Source: Hymenobacter daecheongensis DSM 21074
GTDB taxonomy: Bacteria > Bacteroidota > Bacteroidia > Cytophagales > Hymenobacteraceae
Assembly: GCF_900141805.1 (NCBI RefSeq)
Contig: NZ_FQYN01000004.1
Location: forward strand, 310,001-374,000
DNA: 64,000 nt
Direction: 5' to 3'
The notes below the pieces were generated by a model that saw only the letters and a program-made list of their open reading frames with translations, was not told the DNA's origin and did not search any database. Shown piece by piece: positions 1-8,873 of the stretch (position 1 is the first letter of the stretch; each line of letters begins with the position of its first letter). A program made the translations under genes and the position numbers.

Positions 1-131
1 CCGAAACCCTCGTGAAAGGTGCCGCCGCCCTTCAGCATTCGCTCGACCTGAGCAAGCTGAACACCGGCGTCTATCAGCTGCACCTCGACCTGCCCAACGG
101 CACGGCCGTAACGCGCCTGATGAAGCAATAA
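1..131 (+). CDS. T9SS-sorted secreted protein, C-terminal end only
   Basis: Only the last 42 codons are present, read from base 3, ending in TAA; the rest lies left of the window. The visible tail (LDLSKLNTGVYQLHL, then a basic TRLMKQ end) matches the last strands of the type A Por/T9SS C-terminal sorting domain. That domain takes a protein across the outer membrane of Bacteroidota, after which it is usually cleaved and the cargo attached to the surface or released. The passenger domain, and so the function, cannot be told. A strong hairpin terminator follows 26 bases downstream. Confidence 0.7.
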   Translation, partial: ETLVKGAAALQHSLDLSKLNTGVYQLHLDLPNGTAVTRLMKQ

Positions 132-157
132 GCGGCTTTCGCGCTTATACCCGAAAA

Positions 158-188
158 GGGCGGCTCCGTGCGGAGCCGCCCTTTTTTT
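158..188 (+). terminator. Rho-independent terminator of the T9SS protein gene
   Basis: An 11 bp GC-rich perfect stem (158-168 with 171-181, sequence GGGCGGCTCCG) is followed directly by seven T. It lies just after the stop at 129-131. Confidence 0.85.
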
Positions 189-237
189 GTGTGGCTTTTC
201 TTGGGAGAGTGGTGATTGGGGTGATGTGTCCGCCCTC

Positions 238-332
238 TGTCATCCTGAGCTTGCGAAGGACCTTATCACGTTCGAGGTGATACTACCGACTTGTTCGACT
301 GGCACAAGGTCCTTCGCAAGCTCAGGATGACA
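238..332. repeat. Family D inverted repeat, copy 1
   Basis: Perfect 27 bp arms (238-264 and 306-332) beginning TGTCATCCTGAGC enclose a 41-base middle. It fills the space between two convergent genes. A second copy with the same outer 13 bases and the same GCGAAGGACCTT block lies at 20047-20148. The outer motif is known as a very common dispersed palindrome in bacterial genomes. No protein is encoded. Confidence 0.85.
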
Positions 333-375
333 GAAGACGGCGCGCCAACGTCGGCCTACGCGCCATTCACCCTCG

Positions 376-2490
376 CTAAAACCGATACCGCGCCTGCGCT
401 TTCACTTCGCCGCGGCGCGGGCCCTGAATTTCCTCTAGGCCGGAGCCGATGGTTTGCTGGTGGCGGTAGTGGGTTTCGGCGTAGCGCAGCCATAGCGTGA
501 GGTGGCGGGTGCATTTCACCTCCGCAATGGCATAGAGGCGCGTGCCCTGGCCGGAGAGGGCCGGAATGGAAAAGGCGTAGAGCACGTCCTGCTCGAACAC
601 GTACTGGCGGGTGTCGTAGTCGTCGGTGTCGAAGAGGGCGTAGCGGCCGCTTAGCTTGAGGGCGCGGCCCAGCGCTACGCTGGCATCCTGGGCCAGCACG
701 TAGCCGGTGCGCAGCGGGCCGCCGTCTTCGCGGTAGCGGGTGCCCTGCAGGCGGGTGCGTAGGCTCAGGGCCAGCGTGGGGCTGGTATCATAAAACAGCA
801 GCAGGCTTTGACGCGTGGTGGGCACCGGCAGCGGCACCAGGCGGCCGGGGTCGGCGGGGCTGGCATCATACTCCTTCACGCGGGTGCGCAACTGGGCGTA
901 GAGCAGGCTGGTTTTGGACGGCGTGAAGGCCAACCGCACCAGCCAGTCGTGGCCCTGCGAGGGGGCCGACACCTGGTACTTCAGCCACGGAAACCAGAAC
1001 TGGTCGTAGTAGGCCGACAGCTCCCAGCGGGCAATAGGACGCACTTTCAGCCCCGCATACAGGCCGCTTTCGTTGATGTTGCGGGTGTTTTCGCTCAGGG
1101 CGTTGCCGTAGAGCGTGTGGAAATCGGGGCTATAGTGGCGGTAGAGCAGCGAGGCATCCACGTTGGTGGCCAAGCTGGCCAACACGCCGTTCACCGTGCC
1201 CAGGCCGCCGCCGGTAGAGCGGGCGGTTTCGCCAAACAGCAGTAGGTTGCGCACCACGTAGCTGTAGTGCGCCCCCACGCCCAGGTTGTCGCGGCCCCGG
1301 AACTCGTAGCGGTTGTACAGCTCCGGCTGCCGCTGCAGGGGCTTGTCGAAATGCGTATTGACGGCCGTGAGGCCCGCGCTGAAATGGCCGCTGCGGCTCA
1401 CGTAGCTCACGTTGCCGCCCCCGATGGTTTCGCGCAGTACCTGCCGGTTGGCCAGCTCGCTGGCCGTGCGGTGGAAGCCGGTGAGCAGCACACCCGAGGA
1501 AAACTCATCGAACTGCGCCAGCGAGTCGGTGGCCGACTGCACGTTGGCATCGGCCCGCTTGCGCGAGACGAAGGCCGTGGCCCGGATGGTGGGCGCGAGG
1601 GCCACCGTGGCCGCCGCGCCCCGAAAAAACGTGCTTTCGAGCAAGGAGGAGTAGGCCCGCACGCCCAGGCTGCTGCGCCGGATGGTGGTGATGGTTTCGG
1701 CCCCCTTCCCCACCTGCAGCCCCGACGAGAGCAGCAGCCCCTGCCCGAACTGCAATTGGTAGTCGCCGAGGGCCAGGGTTTTAAGCCGGCCGCGCTCCTG
1801 CAGCAGAAAGTGAGCGGAGTAGAAGTCGGCCCCGTAGCGGCGCTGGGCGGGGTTCCAGGCAAATTGCTCGCCGGCATCCTTTTCGGCCGTGAGGCCCAGG
1901 CTGAAGTCGCGGGCGTGGCTGACGCGGTAGCGCACCATCAACTTATCGGGCGAGCCGAGGTAGCGGCTGCTCAGGCCGCCGCTGCGGGTGCTGTCGGTGG
2001 GCGTGTAGCCCTGGCGCTGCTGCACCACCCGCTCGTAGCGCACAAACAGGGCGTTGTTTTCTTCGCGGGCAATGCGCTGCCAGAGGGAGCCCCGGCTGCC
2101 GCTGGCATTGGTCTGCACTGCCACAAAAGGAGCCACGCGGTAGATGGTGCGCAGATCGAAGCCGGCCACGCTCTGCAGCTCATACAGGCTAATGAGGCTG
2201 CCGCGCTGCTGCCGGTGGTCGAGCAGGTTGGAAATCTGGGCTTCGGAGAGCAGCAGCAAGCCGCGCAGCTCCTCGCGGCTGGCCGTGTTCAGGTTGAGCG
2301 GGGTCTGGTAGTACTGGAGCAGCGTTTCGTAGAGGTCCTCGTAGGGCACCTGGTCGCTCTGGATTTCGGCAAACAGCTCCTGCACCAGCCGGTCGAGGTC
2401 GGCCGCGGGGCGCACGTATTCCTGGGCGCGGGCGCGGGGCGCGGCCAGCAGCCACAGCAGCGGCAGGGCCAGCAGATAGCGGCGCTTCAT
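376..2490 (-). CDS. Secreted helix-hairpin-helix protein with predicted outer-membrane barrel
   Basis: The protein has 704 residues. An ATG further upstream is possible, but the start at 2490 gives a clean signal peptide (MKRRYLLALPLLWLL, cleavage near residue 22) and overlaps the preceding gene's stop as ATGA. Residues about 62-125 hold a ComEA-like helix-hairpin-helix region (LNLNTASREEL, LQSVAGFDLRTIYRV). The remaining roughly 570 residues are rich in alternating polar/aromatic beta strands and end in ARYRF; a terminal Phe is typical of outer-membrane barrels. HhH motifs usually bind DNA non-specifically, so an exported one joined to a barrel is unusual. It is translationally coupled to a PorV/PorQ-like barrel gene. 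Whether it handles DNA is unknown; the HhH fold may serve another purpose. Confidence 0.75.
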   Translation of the reverse strand: MKRRYLLALPLLWLLAAPRARAQEYVRPAADLDRLVQELFAEIQSDQVPYEDLYETLLQYYQTPLNLNTASREELRGLLLLSEAQISNLLDHRQQRGSLISLYELQSVAGFDLRTIYRVAPFVAVQTNASGSRGSLWQRIAREENNALFVRYERVVQQRQGYTPTDSTRSGGLSSRYLGSPDKLMVRYRVSHARDFSLGLTAEKDAGEQFAWNPAQRRYGADFYSAHFLLQERGRLKTLALGDYQLQFGQGLLLSSGLQVGKGAETITTIRRSSLGVRAYSSLLESTFFRGAAATVALAPTIRATAFVSRKRADANVQSATDSLAQFDEFSSGVLLTGFHRTASELANRQVLRETIGGGNVSYVSRSGHFSAGLTAVNTHFDKPLQRQPELYNRYEFRGRDNLGVGAHYSYVVRNLLLFGETARSTGGGLGTVNGVLASLATNVDASLLYRHYSPDFHTLYGNALSENTRNINESGLYAGLKVRPIARWELSAYYDQFWFPWLKYQVSAPSQGHDWLVRLAFTPSKTSLLYAQLRTRVKEYDASPADPGRLVPLPVPTTRQSLLLFYDTSPTLALSLRTRLQGTRYREDGGPLRTGYVLAQDASVALGRALKLSGRYALFDTDDYDTRQYVFEQDVLYAFSIPALSGQGTRLYAIAEVKCTRHLTLWLRYAETHYRHQQTIGSGLEEIQGPRRGEVKAQARYRF

Positions 2491-3341
2491 TGGGCTTTGG
2501 GGCGTTGCAGGCTCACGCTCAGGTGCTGGCTCAGGCCCAGCCGGCTCTGCCACACGGCCGCGTAGTCGAGCCGGAACACGCCGGCCCGCAGGCCCACGCC
2601 GCCGCTGGTCTGCTGGCTTAGCGACGTAAACCCGGCCCGCACCGCCAGCGCCTCCACGGCCTGGTATTCGAGCCCGGCCTTGAAGTCGGCGGCCTGGTCC
2701 ACGTCCTTCTCGGTTTCCACATTCAGCCGCACCTTTTCGGCGGGCTGATACGAGAGGCCGGCTTTTAGCACCGTGGGCACCCGCTCGTCGTCGTAGCGGG
2801 CCAGCTTCGCCTGGTTGATATTGTAGATGTACGCCCCGAAAAACAGCCGGCGCGGCACTACTTCGGCCTGCCCGCCCAGCGAGGCGGCCACCGCCCGGCG
2901 GCTGCCCAGCCCCTCAATGCTGACCTGCAGCACATCGACCCGCGCCCCGAGGCTGAACAGGCCGCCCTTGTAGCCGTAGCCCGTACCGATGCGCTGCTCG
3001 GAGTAGAGCTTGTCGCCGAAGCGCTGCACTTCCACGCCCACCACGCCGTTGCGGGCCTTGCCGCTGTTGGGCAGGCGGCCCAGCGGCAGCGCGGCAGTCA
3101 GCACAGCATTGCTCAGGGCCCGAATAAGGAAGCGGTTTTCGGCATACACGCCCCCGAAAGCCTCGGTGAGCTGGCCCAGGCCGGCCACGTTGTTGCCCAT
3201 GGCCCAGCCATCGGCCAGCGCCACGGAGGCATTGCCCAGCGCCGCGGCCCGCGCCCCACGAATGCCGGGGCCGTTGCCCTGGGCTTGGGCCGAATAAGAA
3301 AGCGCGAATAAAGAAATCAGAATAACGTAGCGTTTCAGCAT
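2487..3341 (-). CDS. PorV/PorQ-like outer-membrane beta-barrel protein
   Basis: A protein of 284 residues. The start at 3341 is preferred over 3377 because it begins a good signal peptide (MLKRYVILISLFALSYSAQA, cut near residue 20). The mature start (GIRGARAAALGNASVALADG, then GNNVAGLGQL) matches the conserved N-terminus of the PorV/PorQ branch of FadL-like barrels. In Bacteroidota these help T9SS substrates reach or attach to the surface. The rest alternates short strands and turns. It is first in a two-gene unit whose second gene overlaps its stop by the ATGA arrangement. Assignment to PorQ itself is not secure. Confidence 0.65.
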   Translation of the reverse strand: MLKRYVILISLFALSYSAQAQGNGPGIRGARAAALGNASVALADGWAMGNNVAGLGQLTEAFGGVYAENRFLIRALSNAVLTAALPLGRLPNSGKARNGVVGVEVQRFGDKLYSEQRIGTGYGYKGGLFSLGARVDVLQVSIEGLGSRRAVAASLGGQAEVVPRRLFFGAYIYNINQAKLARYDDERVPTVLKAGLSYQPAEKVRLNVETEKDVDQAADFKAGLEYQAVEALAVRAGFTSLSQQTSGGVGLRAGVFRLDYAAVWQSRLGLSQHLSVSLQRPKAQ

Positions 3342-3468
3342 AAGCAGCAGAGCAGATTTTGCGAATAAGGACACCAATACAATGCTAGCATTTTCCCGGC
3401 AATAAACTGTAATATATTCTTCGCGAAGTCAGCAATTTATTTTACCTATCACCTCTCCCGTGGTGCAT

Positions 3469-3505
3469 AAAAAAGCTCTTTCACGGGCAGTGAAAGAGCT
3501 TTTTT
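3469..3505. terminator. Bidirectional terminator hairpin
   Basis: A 16 bp perfect stem (3469-3484 with 3490-3505) has A6 at one end and T6 at the other around a 5-base loop, so it can end transcription in both directions. It lies 29 bases past the end of the FG-GAP gene on the minus strand, and so ends that gene. Confidence 0.85.
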
Positions 3506-3533
3506 CATGGATGATTGGCAGCGCAGCCGGCGG

Positions 3534-6236
3534 CTACTCCACCAGCACGCGCCGTATGGCTACACCCTCCGCGGTTCGCACTTTCACCACGTACACGCCC
3601 GCGGGGCCGGCCGGCAGCTGCAGCAGCTGCGGCTTCTGCAGCGAAGCCACCCACTGCTGCCACACCACGCGCCCGGCCAGGTCAGCCACGGTCACGTCGG
3701 CGGGACCGGCGGCCGGGGCTTCCAGCCAGAACCGCCCCGCCGGCGCGGGGTTCGGGTAGAGCTGCAGCCAGGTGGCCGGGAGCTGGCCGGCGGCCGTGGC
3801 GGTACTGAGCACCGGCGGCACCGTGACGCGGAACGTGCGCGTGATGGTGCCATTCGTGCTTTGGCCGTTGCTTACCGTAAGGCTGATAACGACCGTGCCG
3901 CCGCGCGTGGCGCTGATGGTGTAGGGCAGGCTGCCGGTGCTGGCGGGGCTGGTGTAGCTTACCGGCCCCACAGCCACCAGGCCCGCATCGGAACTGACGG
4001 CCGTGACGGTGAGCGGCAGCGTCTGGCCAGGGTCGCCGTCGGTAATGCCGGTGAGTGGCACGGGCAGCTGGCTCGTCAGGCTGCGGTCGGCGGTGCGGTC
4101 AGCGATGGGGTCGAGGGTGGGCGGGCCGGCCGCGCTGCCGGGCTGGTAGAATATCCGGAAGGTGCGGCTGAAGCTGTTGCTGATGGCCTGCCCGTCGTTC
4201 ACGGTGAGCGTGACGGTGGCGTAGAGGCCGGGCTGCAATGCGGCGACCGGCAGCACGTACTGCCCGGTAGTGGCCGGGCTGGTATAGGTGAAGCTGCCGT
4301 TGGAAATGGCCCCGCCGCCCGCCAACGATACCGAGGCGGCCAGCGTCAGCGTCTGATTTTCATTGGCTGCGCCCGAAGTGATGCCCGACAAAGCCACCGC
4401 AATCTGGCTAGTGGCAGCCTGGGTGATGATGACATCGGGCACCGCGTCCAGCGTGGGCGCGTCGTTCAGGGGCGCGATGCTGACGGTGAACGTGCGGCTG
4501 ATGGTGCCGTTCTGGGGCTGCCCGTCGGAGGCCGTTACGGTGATGGTGCAGGTGCCGAACGCATCGGGGGCGGGCTGGAAGCGCAGCGTGCCGGTGGTGG
4601 TGGGGCTGAAGTAGCTGATGGTCGGCGGGGGAATCAGCGCGGGGTCGGAGCTGCGGACGGTGAGCGTGACGCTCTGCCCGGCATCGCCGCCGTTGCTGAT
4701 GCCGCTCAGGGCCACGGTTTGCGGACCGGCATCTTCGCTCAGCGTCAGGTCGGCGAGGGCATTGAGAGTGGGCGGATTGTTCTGGTTGGGGTTGGCGGCG
4801 GGGTTGTAGCGGTAGAGTGAAAGCAGATCATTAGTGGCAGTGGTCGTCACGATATCGGTGCGGCCGTCGCCGTCGAAGTCGCCGGCCAGGGCCTGGCGCG
4901 TGCCGCTGGGATTGGCAAAGCTCACGGGCTGATTGAAGCTGCCGCCCACGTTGCGCCACACCGACAGCCGCGCCCCATCCGTCACCAGAATGTCCAGGCG
5001 GCCGTCGCCGTCGGCATCTGCCGCGGTCAGGGAGCGGTTGATGGAGCCGCTGGTGGCCAGCTGCGAAGAGAATATCTGCACGCCCTGAAACGCCGTGCCC
5101 GAGGCGGCCCGCTCGTACAGCAGCAAGTCGTAGCCGCCCTGCGACGAGCTGGCGGAGCGCAGAATCAGCACGTCGGTGCGGCCATCGTCGTCGAAGTCGG
5201 CCACCGCCAGCCGGTACTGAATCAGCGACAGCGCGGTGGTTTCTGGGGCATTGAAGCCGGTATTGGCCGCATTGCGCAGCAGCACCGTGAGGCCACTGCT
5301 ATTGATACCCAGCAGGTCAGTCAGTCCATCCTGGTTGAAGTCGCCCACCGCCAGCGCCTCATTGGTATTGGGGCCGCCGGGCGCGGGCTGCAGCTGGAAG
5401 CCGCTGCCCGTGTTGCGCAGCCACTGCAGCGGCCCGCTGTTGGAAGCAATGTTGACCTTGGAAATGAAAACGATGTCTGGCAGACCGTCGTTGTCGGCAT
5501 CGGCCACGCGCAGCGTGCGCAGGCCGGTGGTGCCATCGGCCAACCGCAGTCCGCCCAAATCCGGATTCTGTGCTGAGGCAAACCCGCCGCCCGCGCTGCC
5601 CAGCAGCACCGATATATCCAGGCTGCCAGCATTGCCCACCACCAGGTCGGGCCGGCCGTCGCTGTTGAGGTCGGCTACCTCCAGCTGGCTGGGCAGAAAG
5701 CCTCCGAGCAGCTGAATAGGCGGCTGAAACTGCCCGGCCGCGCCATTCAGCAGCAGCGTCACGCTGCTGCCGCCGGTGGCCGCGGCCCCGCTGGCCGTCA
5801 GAATATCCACCAGGCCATCGGCATTCACGTCGGCCCCGGCCACATCGTTCACGTTGCTGGCGGCCGGGTAGTCGGTGCGCTGGTAAGTGGCCGTGTTCAG
5901 CGCCCCGGCAAACGTGAGCCGGAACGCGGCGGTGCTGGCTTGCCGGCCCGTGGCCGTATTAATCACGGTGATGATGCTGGGCGACCTAGCGCCGGCGGGC
6001 ACCGTGGCGCTAAGCTGGGTGGCGCTGGCCGCCGTGAGCGTAGCCCGCACCCGCCCCACAAACACCGCATTCTGCGCTGCCGTAGCCGCAAAGCCACTGC
6101 CCGTCAGGGTGATGGTAGTGCCCGCCGGGCCGCTGGCCGGGGCCACGGTAGTGAGCGAAACTGGATTCTGGGCCCGGCTCGGGGCAGTCAGGCCAACCAG
6201 CAGCAGGCTGAAGAGGGCGAGTAAACCGTGTTTCAT
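3534..6236 (-). CDS. FG-GAP/VCBS repeat T9SS cargo protein with IPT and Ig-like domains
   Basis: A protein of 900 residues. The start at 6236 gives a signal peptide (MKHGLLALFSLLLVGL, cut near residue 23). In order: an IPT/TIG domain (about 27-110); seven calcium-loop FG-GAP/VCBS repeats (about 130-465; for example DVNADGLVDIL, DLNSDGRPDLVV, DFDGDGRTDIVT) that should form a beta-propeller; three cadherin/Ig-like domains each starting NPPTLNALADL or PTLD; and a type A T9SS sorting domain (about 820-900, LYPNPAPAGRFWLEAP...GVYVVKV). Such proteins are exported to the surface and are often adhesins or carbohydrate binders; the ligand cannot be told. Single gene with its own terminator. Confidence 0.9.
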   Translation of the reverse strand: MKHGLLALFSLLLVGLTAPSRAQNPVSLTTVAPASGPAGTTITLTGSGFAATAAQNAVFVGRVRATLTAASATQLSATVPAGARSPSIITVINTATGRQASTAAFRLTFAGALNTATYQRTDYPAASNVNDVAGADVNADGLVDILTASGAAATGGSSVTLLLNGAAGQFQPPIQLLGGFLPSQLEVADLNSDGRPDLVVGNAGSLDISVLLGSAGGGFASAQNPDLGGLRLADGTTGLRTLRVADADNDGLPDIVFISKVNIASNSGPLQWLRNTGSGFQLQPAPGGPNTNEALAVGDFNQDGLTDLLGINSSGLTVLLRNAANTGFNAPETTALSLIQYRLAVADFDDDGRTDVLILRSASSSQGGYDLLLYERAASGTAFQGVQIFSSQLATSGSINRSLTAADADGDGRLDILVTDGARLSVWRNVGGSFNQPVSFANPSGTRQALAGDFDGDGRTDIVTTTATNDLLSLYRYNPAANPNQNNPPTLNALADLTLSEDAGPQTVALSGISNGGDAGQSVTLTVRSSDPALIPPPTISYFSPTTTGTLRFQPAPDAFGTCTITVTASDGQPQNGTISRTFTVSIAPLNDAPTLDAVPDVIITQAATSQIAVALSGITSGAANENQTLTLAASVSLAGGGAISNGSFTYTSPATTGQYVLPVAALQPGLYATVTLTVNDGQAISNSFSRTFRIFYQPGSAAGPPTLDPIADRTADRSLTSQLPVPLTGITDGDPGQTLPLTVTAVSSDAGLVAVGPVSYTSPASTGSLPYTISATRGGTVVISLTVSNGQSTNGTITRTFRVTVPPVLSTATAAGQLPATWLQLYPNPAPAGRFWLEAPAAGPADVTVADLAGRVVWQQWVASLQKPQLLQLPAGPAGVYVVKVRTAEGVAIRRVLVE

Positions 6237-6392
6237 GGGAGAGCAGAAAAACGTGCGACTAGTCTTATGCAGGACTGCAACCGCCAAAATTTGTTGCGCT
6301 TAGCCACGACTATTTTTGCCTTTCGCGGCAGTGACATTGGTAATGCGGACAGTGGTCCAGCCGCTGTTTTATTCCTCACAATGCTTCTGCAC

Positions 6393-6430
6393 AAAAAAGT
6401 GCCCCGGCATCTTCCGATACCGGGGCGCTT
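6393..6430. terminator. Terminator after the S46 peptidase gene
   Basis: A GC-rich stem (GCCCCGG paired with CCGGGGC) is flanked on the plus strand by A6, which reads as a T tract on the minus strand. It lies 27 bases beyond the end of the minus-strand peptidase gene. Confidence 0.75.
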
Positions 6431-6456
6431 TGGTAGCGTGGTGCTGGAACGGGGGC

Positions 6457-8775
6457 TTACATGCCCGCGCCGGCTGCTTCTTTCTCTTTCTTCTTTTTGA
6501 CTTTGGTTTTGCCGCCATCAGCCGACTTCACTTTCATCTTTTCCACGTCGCTCATCTCGCCGAGCATGGCCGCGCCGCTGCCGGCCGGGCCCACGCCGGG
6601 GTTCGGGCCGTTATTCACGATGGTCATTTCATCGACCAGGCTCTTGGCCCCGCCCAGCTTCTCGATGCACCAGAGCACGTAGCGGATATCCACGTTGATG
6701 CAGCGCTTCAGGTTCGGGTCGTAGGCCAGGTCGCCGGTCATGGCTTCCCAGTTGCCGTCGAAGGCAATGCCGATCAGCTCGCCGCGGCCGTTGATGACGG
6801 GCGAGCCGGAGTTGCCGCCGGTGATGTCGTTATCCGTAATGAAGGCCACGGGCAGCTGGCCGTTCTTGTCGGCGAAGCGGCCGTAGTCCTTGGCCTTGAG
6901 CAGGGCCAGCTCCTTGACGGGCACCGCAAACTCGGGGTTCGTGGCATCTTCCTTCTCCAGAATGCCCTGAGCGGTGGTTTTGTAGTCGTACTGGATGGCG
7001 TCGCGGCCGTTGTAGGGGCGCACAGTGCCGTAGCTCAGGCGCAGCGTGGAGTTAGCGTCGGGCGAGTACACCTTGTCGGTATTCTTGGCCCGCAACGCGG
7101 CCACGTAGGCGCGGTTGGCGCGGCCCAGTGGGGCCTGGAAAGCCTGCTGCTTGGGCAGAATGTTCTGGGTGTAGTTGGTATACACCGAGTTCATGGTGGC
7201 GAAGGCCGGATCTTTTTCCAGCTGGGCCAAAGTCGGCTTGGCCAGGAAGGCTTCCACTTTGGCTTTCGAGGTCAGGAAGCTGTTGGCAAACACGTAGTCG
7301 GCGTACTTCTTCAGCGAGCCGCCGTACTGCTTCTCCACGGTGCGGAAAATCTCCGGGTGCTGAGCCTTGGGCACATCGGTGTAGTACATCTGCATGAGGG
7401 CCGCGTACACCTTTTTATCGGTGGCTACATTGTAGTCTTTGAAGAACTCTTCCACCGGCTCTTTCAGGTCGGCGGTGGCTTTTTTCACGGCGGCGGGGTC
7501 GGCTTTGGGGTCTTTCAGCAGCGTGTAGAGCGGCAGCATCCGGGCGGCGAAGGCCGTCAGCTCGTTGCCGAAGGCGGCCTCGTTGAGGTACACGCTGGTC
7601 AGGTTGTACTCGCGCAGGCCGGTGTAGCTCTGGTTGATGTCGTTCAGGGCCGCGCCGTAAAGCTGGGTGCGGGCGGGGTCAGCGGCAATCCACTGGGCCA
7701 GGGCGGCCTCTTCGGTTTGCTTGGCCTCCACCGTTTTCAGGCGCTTCATGCCCTCGTTCTGACCCAGGTAGTACTTCCAGTAGTTGGCGATGCCGGCGTA
7801 CTTAGAAGCGTATTTCAACCGGATGTCGGGGCTCTGGTCCATGTCTTCCTTCCACAGCTTGAGGCGCTTGTCGCGCAGCTTCACGCGGGCGGGGTTGCTC
7901 TGGTCCAGCGTCAGCTGCAGGCCGGCGGCGGGCAGGAAGCGCTGGGTGCGGCCCGGAAAGCCGAACACCATGGCGAAGTCGCCCTCGCTCACGCCCTGCA
8001 GGCTTACCGAAAGGTGCTTTTTGGGCTGGTAGGGCACGTTATCGGTCATCGGCCCGGTGGTGGGCTTGTTGTCTTTGGAAGCGTACACGCGGAACATGGA
8101 GAAGTCGCCAGTGTGGCGGGGCCACATCCAGTTGTCGGTGTCGCCGCCGAATTTACCCACCGCTTCCGGCGGCGCGCCCACCAGGCGCACGTCGCCGAAG
8201 CGCTGGTACACGAAGAGGTAGTATTCGTTGCCGGCGAAAAAATCGCGCACGTAGGCCACGTACTGGCCGTTTTCCTTGGCGGCATCGGCTATTTCCTTCT
8301 GGTGCTTCTGCACCAGGGCCGTGCGCTCCTGCTCACTCATTTGGGGCGTCACGCCCTCCAGCACTTTGGCGCCCACGTCTTCCATGCGCACCAGAATATC
8401 CACGAACAGGCCGGGGTTGGTTTTTTCATCGGCGGGCGTGGCGGCAAAAAATCCGTCCTGGAGGATATTCTTTTCGGGGGTGCTGTGGCTTTGCAGCGCG
8501 TCGTAGCCGCAGTGGTGGTTCGAGAGCATCAGCCCGCGGCTGCTCACAAACTCGCCGGTGCAGAAGCCGCCCAGCTGCACGATGGCATCTTTGAGCGAGG
8601 CGTTGTTAACGTCGTAAATTTCTTCGGCCGTCAGCTTGAGGCCTTTTTTCTGCATGTCGGCGTGGTTGAGGCGCTTCACGTAGAGCGGCAGCCACATTCC
8701 TTCGTCGGCGCGGGCAGCGCCGGGCAGCAGCAGCACGGCCAGCAGCGCCAGGGTAAGCCAGTTCAGTTTTAGCAT
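6457..8775 (-). CDS. S46 family dipeptidyl-peptidase, DPP7-type
   Basis: A protein of 772 residues starting at 8775 with a signal peptide (MLKLNWLTLALLAVLL, cut after ARA near 23). It removes dipeptides from peptide N-termini in the periplasm and feeds amino-acid catabolism. The S46 hallmarks are present: SNHHCGYDAL with the catalytic His at 87/88, and TGGNSGSP with Ser656. The residue 18 after that Ser is Gly674 (FDGNWEA). In known enzymes Gly here goes with DPP7 specificity for hydrophobic P1, and Arg with DPP11 specificity for Asp/Glu. The C-terminal 60 or so residues are unusual: Gly/Pro-rich, then a Lys-rich run (KTKVKKKKEKE). Single gene with its own terminator. Confidence 0.93.
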   Translation of the reverse strand: MLKLNWLTLALLAVLLLPGAARADEGMWLPLYVKRLNHADMQKKGLKLTAEEIYDVNNASLKDAIVQLGGFCTGEFVSSRGLMLSNHHCGYDALQSHSTPEKNILQDGFFAATPADEKTNPGLFVDILVRMEDVGAKVLEGVTPQMSEQERTALVQKHQKEIADAAKENGQYVAYVRDFFAGNEYYLFVYQRFGDVRLVGAPPEAVGKFGGDTDNWMWPRHTGDFSMFRVYASKDNKPTTGPMTDNVPYQPKKHLSVSLQGVSEGDFAMVFGFPGRTQRFLPAAGLQLTLDQSNPARVKLRDKRLKLWKEDMDQSPDIRLKYASKYAGIANYWKYYLGQNEGMKRLKTVEAKQTEEAALAQWIAADPARTQLYGAALNDINQSYTGLREYNLTSVYLNEAAFGNELTAFAARMLPLYTLLKDPKADPAAVKKATADLKEPVEEFFKDYNVATDKKVYAALMQMYYTDVPKAQHPEIFRTVEKQYGGSLKKYADYVFANSFLTSKAKVEAFLAKPTLAQLEKDPAFATMNSVYTNYTQNILPKQQAFQAPLGRANRAYVAALRAKNTDKVYSPDANSTLRLSYGTVRPYNGRDAIQYDYKTTAQGILEKEDATNPEFAVPVKELALLKAKDYGRFADKNGQLPVAFITDNDITGGNSGSPVINGRGELIGIAFDGNWEAMTGDLAYDPNLKRCINVDIRYVLWCIEKLGGAKSLVDEMTIVNNGPNPGVGPAGSGAAMLGEMSDVEKMKVKSADGGKTKVKKKKEKEAAGAGM

Positions 8776-8835
8776 GGGAATTTGGGGGTAAGTGGAAAGG
8801 ATTTGCAGCCAGCGGCTGTTGTCTGATTCAAAGAT

Positions 8836-8869
8836 CAAACTTACGAACTGGCCGCGAGTTGTTGGCAAC
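8836..8869 (-). promoter_or_regulatory. Candidate promoter of the S46 peptidase gene
   Basis: The minus strand reads TAAGTTTG (8836-8843), a perfect match to the Bacteroidota -7 element TAnnTTTG. A TTG (866-868) lies 22 bases upstream, one more than the usual 19-21. It sits about 60 bases before the start codon, next to the family B repeat. Confidence 0.45.
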
Positions 8870-8873
8870 ACCG

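Noticed and set aside
6316..8772. An 818-codon plus-strand open frame antisense to the S46 peptidase gene
   Set aside because: Long antisense frames are common in GC-rich genes. The composition (Val/Gly/His/Ala-rich) is typical of a shadow, and the minus-strand gene has clear catalytic motifs and a signal peptide.
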